The position numbers and the translations under genes are program-made. From Pisolithus tinctorius (Eukaryota > Basidiomycota > Agaricomycetes > Boletales > Pisolithaceae): a stretch of 64,000 bases of DNA. A model generated the notes under the pieces. That model ran no database searches and was not told the DNA's origin. It saw only the letters and a program-made list of their open reading frames with translations. The stretch spans positions 1 to 64,000 of the forward strand of contig JANFAH010000056.1 of NCBI GenBank assembly GCA_024663395.1. Reading direction: 5' to 3'. Positions 61,393 to 64,000 of this stretch are shown piece by piece; position 1 is the first letter of the stretch; the number at the start of each line of letters is the position of its first letter.

Positions 61393-62104
61393 TCAGTGCC
61401 TACTCCTCTCTCGGTATTTCTCAGCAATGTACCTTGAAGAAAAACAGCCAAGATCTCAGGGACCACGGTCATAAGAAAAAGAAAAGCTCACCCTTCTGCT
61501 CCCCACAGAGCTATCAACCCAACTGACACAGACGTAACAACCCGTCGGTCCCATCTCGGCCTATCCCAGTTATGATATCCATAATACGCCACGGTTCCGA
61601 TAACAGCAGTGTTTACTGAATAATAAGTCAGAGTACAACCACGGTTGTGGGTCAACAGATTTGGCCTTTGGAATTGGATGATTGTACCCACTCAATCCGA
61701 CAAGACCGCCAGCCACCTCAGGCCGGAACAAAATGCGTTTCAATTGTCGCCAGACGTAAGTCCCTTCTGCTACAGTCTCCCGTGACCGTCTTCTCCCCGA
61801 CTCTCCTCCCCCTCTTCCTCCTGACGGATCACTGATAAGTTCAGGCACTTCGGCGTCCGCATTCTCGGCAGAAAGGTACTCTTTGAAATCTCTGGGGACG
61901 ACGGTGACTTTGGCTTTTTCGTCCACCTGTACTGGGCCGGGATTCCCACTTTCTGTATTGAGTAGAGAAGGATCCGGACGTGGCTAACAAAAAATAGGGG
62001 GAAGGTTTACAGATGGGTCCTCTGGCTACAGGATGAAACAAAAGACTCACTTGTTCAGATGGGGGAGGGGCGTTTTGTGCTGCGACAGATGCGTAGGTAG
62101 CCAT
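61393..62104 (-). CDS. OM14-like mitochondrial outer membrane protein
   Basis: Small fungal outer-membrane protein; in yeast OM14 helps dock ribosomes carrying nascent mitochondrial proteins. The ATG at 62104 gives MATYASVAAQNAPPPSEQ, spliced to PRPDPSLLNTESGNPGPVQ and VDEKAKVTVVPRDFKEYL. After a hydrophilic stretch come the membrane segments: FRPEVAGGLVGL, then VNTAVIGTVAYYGYHNW, then VVTSVSVGLIALWGAEG, which is spliced to YIAEKYRERSRH and the stop at 61393-61395. Around 170-180 residues with three C-terminal hydrophobic stretches, which fits OM14. Four or five exons, intact. A broken DNA-level copy of its middle lies at 50.1-50.3 kb. Confidence 0.75.
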
Positions 62105-62265
62105 GTTGCGTTGCAACCTAAGAGTCTGGACGATGGAGCGTTTTAGCCTGGAGGTTTGGCCTCTGACGTCATTACAATCACATGGTTCCCATCAGCGTCC
62201 ATGTACGACGCCCCTATTCATCTACGCATCTATGTAGTACAGGTTATTCGACAAGCAGGTTTGTT

Positions 62266-63662
62266 CTATTTCGTTCTCTTATAGATTTTGTTCAAGAAGC
62301 TCGTAAACACCTCCCTTCTCAAGTAGCCATTATCGGTGCCAGGCTCGGGCTCCGGGATATCATTGATCAGGGTCGTGATCCGCTGGTACGCCTCTTCCTC
62401 ATACGCGAGATACCTAGCCGGGAGGCCGATCTCCTCATACACGGCCTTCACCTTAGCCTCCTTTTCGGCGTCCTTGCGACCATAGCACTCGTCGAGAATT
62501 TTGCGCTGGTCGGTGTTTGCAACGGAGAGTGCGATGTTGATGCACCACGAGCATTTGTTGTCGACGATGTCCGTCCCGATCTTTCCGATCTGTTCTGGTG
62601 TGCCGTGATAGTCTAAGAAGTCGTCTTGGATCTGGAAGTATTCTCCGAGGGGGAGAAGGATAGAGAGTGCAGCCTTGTAGGGCTCGACTGTCCTTCCGTT
62701 TAATGTGTATGACTCTGGTACGCCGCACATGCGCATCGCGAGTGCGACGGAGAGGTAGAAGGAATAGTACGCGGTTTTGTATTGGACGATGAACGCGTGC
62801 CTGCCGTGGGTAAAAGCAAGAGAGAGAGAGGGTCAGAGCCACGTCATGGATGCTGCCATCTTCGGATGAATACGCACTTTTTGATAGAAAATTTGGTGAG
62901 ATCAACGTGATCCTCGGGAGCAGTGATGAGATCAACAAGTTGGCCCATCTCAGTCCTGTACGTGGTCTGTCATGGTGTAAAGAGGAGAGGAAATAATCGG
63001 ATGGTTAGCCGGATCTCATCTTTTTATATATACTACTACTAACTTCGTGGAACAACTCGAGGAGATGAACGTAGTATGGCTCCGATCGGAAGTACTTTTG
63101 CAAGAGATGGTATATAGCGCCCTCGAGCATGAAAGAGTCATTGATCGCGATATTTCCGACGCCATCGAGGCGGTAATAGCATGGCTGGCTGCGGCGGGTG
63201 ATGGATGCGTCCATGATATCGTCCGAGACGAGGAAGAATGCTTGGAGCTATGGTGGATCCAGATCCAGGGAAGAAAGAAACGATTGGTATTATCGCACAC
63301 GGAATATTATGACCACTTACGAACTCGATGCACCATCCCAGGAGTGCAGCCTTGAAGTACTCGTCATCGGAGAGCGATCGCCCACGGAGAATCTCGACGC
63401 TGTCTACGACGGACATGCCACGGTTGAGCTTGCCTCCAGGCACATTGTAGTCCAGGTTCTGCACGTATTGGTTATTATCGAGCGGAAGACGCTCGTGATC
63501 TGTGCGAGTAGCAAGTCAAAGACATACACGTTTGTACCAGTCTACTGCATCCTGAGCCATGTTTTCGCTCTTCATGTGTTCGACGAGCTCATCGCGGATG
63601 GTGTTGAACACTTGTTGGAACTTCGCGCGCTTTTGCTGCTTGACGTCGACGGGTGCACTCAT
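62266..63662 (-). CDS. ERG20: Farnesyl diphosphate synthase
   Basis: Condenses DMAPP or GPP with IPP to make FPP for sterols, ubiquinone, dolichol and protein prenylation, in the cytosol. The ATG at 63662 gives [20 protein letters not shown]. Motifs in order: [19 protein letters not shown] (IPP-binding), [20 protein letters not shown] with the first Asp-rich motif DDIMD, then [14 protein letters not shown], and the second Asp-rich motif in [12 protein letters not shown]. The end is LNKIYKRTK, typical of fungal FPPS. About four introns, near 63.5, 63.3, 62.97 and 62.83 kb; all joins keep frame. About 350 residues. Tandem with the OM14-like gene on the same strand. Confidence 0.95.
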
Positions 63663-64000
63663 GGTTGGGATGTCGGAGGGTGTCAAACTCAAGCTGGGAT
63701 CAACGGTAATCGAATCAGAGAGAAAATCAAAATAAGAAAGGACAAGATAGAAGAAGATGGGGAAGGCGATGAGACGGACCACGCGCCAACCCATATTCGC
63801 TTCACGTCTGCTTCGCAGTATTCTTATGCTGTTTCAGGCACGGCGATAAGCTCACCAGACAAAATACTCGCTTCATGTTCGCTTCACAAGGCTATAAAGA
63901 TCAGGCTGAGTGGTGATGCCATTGGGATTAAGTAAAGGCGGACATGAGTATGACTAGTACGTAAATACCGTGTAATGAAATGCAATGCAAGGGGTAGTGG
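63663..64000. other. Upstream region of farnesyl diphosphate synthase
   Basis: Holds the FPPS promoter and leader. No further gene is recognisable before the window ends. A short direct repeat (ttcgcttcac / ttcgcttcac) occurs near 63800 and 63880. Confidence 0.4.

Noticed and set aside
62182..62616. 144-codon plus ORF
   Set aside because: Antisense to the last exon of farnesyl diphosphate synthase.

Overview
The window reads as nuclear DNA of a filamentous basidiomycete, most likely an Agaricomycete. Genes are closely packed on both strands and cut by many short GT-AG introns, mostly about 50-60 nt. The families fit as well: a CYP63-like P450, a Cch1 calcium channel, an OM14-like mitochondrial protein, HET-domain proteins and mushroom-type families of unknown function. 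No tRNA, rRNA, CRISPR array or recognisable transposase was seen. All assignments come from reading translations and motifs by eye; no database search was run.

Positions 1-37 kb are a mostly conventional gene region. In order: a Cch1-type voltage-gated calcium channel (+, 5' end uncertain, cluster of apparent frameshifts at 4.6-6.4 kb); eIF3a (-, convergent with the channel); a cytochrome P450 (-); an intron-rich ubiquitin C-terminal hydrolase of the UCHL3/YUH1 type (+, with a 12-nt exon); an Old Yellow Enzyme-family flavin oxidoreductase (-, convergent with the hydrolase); a gene-poor 4.3 kb stretch with two possible gene scraps; an MFS sugar transporter (+); a nucleostemin/Grn1-type circularly permuted GTPase (-); dihydroxyacetone kinase (-); a broken GH3-like adenylating-enzyme gene and an unrecognised neighbour (-); and a secreted protein with an ADP-ribosyltransferase-like motif (-).

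Positions 37.5-62 kb are a mosaic of segmental duplications built around three head-to-tail paralogues, called A, B and C here (39.4-43.5, 45.6-49.7 and 56.4-60.5 kb). Each encodes an N-terminal WD40-type propeller, a TPR-like middle and a C-terminal HET (heterokaryon incompatibility) domain. Each has a conserved 5' flank, a tiny first coding exon and a conserved 3' flank. Between them lie decayed copies of the same flanks, an orphan 5' flank that stops just before where a fourth gene should start, remnants of a second co-duplicated basic-protein gene, and a scrap of the OM14-like gene whose complete copy lies beyond gene C. B and C are nearly identical in the HET part but clearly diverged in the WD40 part. 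That is what a recognition/effector family would show if its effector were homogenised and its sensor free to vary. I regard this cluster as the strongest candidate for an undescribed self/non-self recognition or innate-immunity locus.

The right end (61.4-63.7 kb) returns to housekeeping genes: the OM14-like outer-membrane protein (-) and farnesyl diphosphate synthase (-), which feeds sterol, ubiquinone and prenylation pathways.
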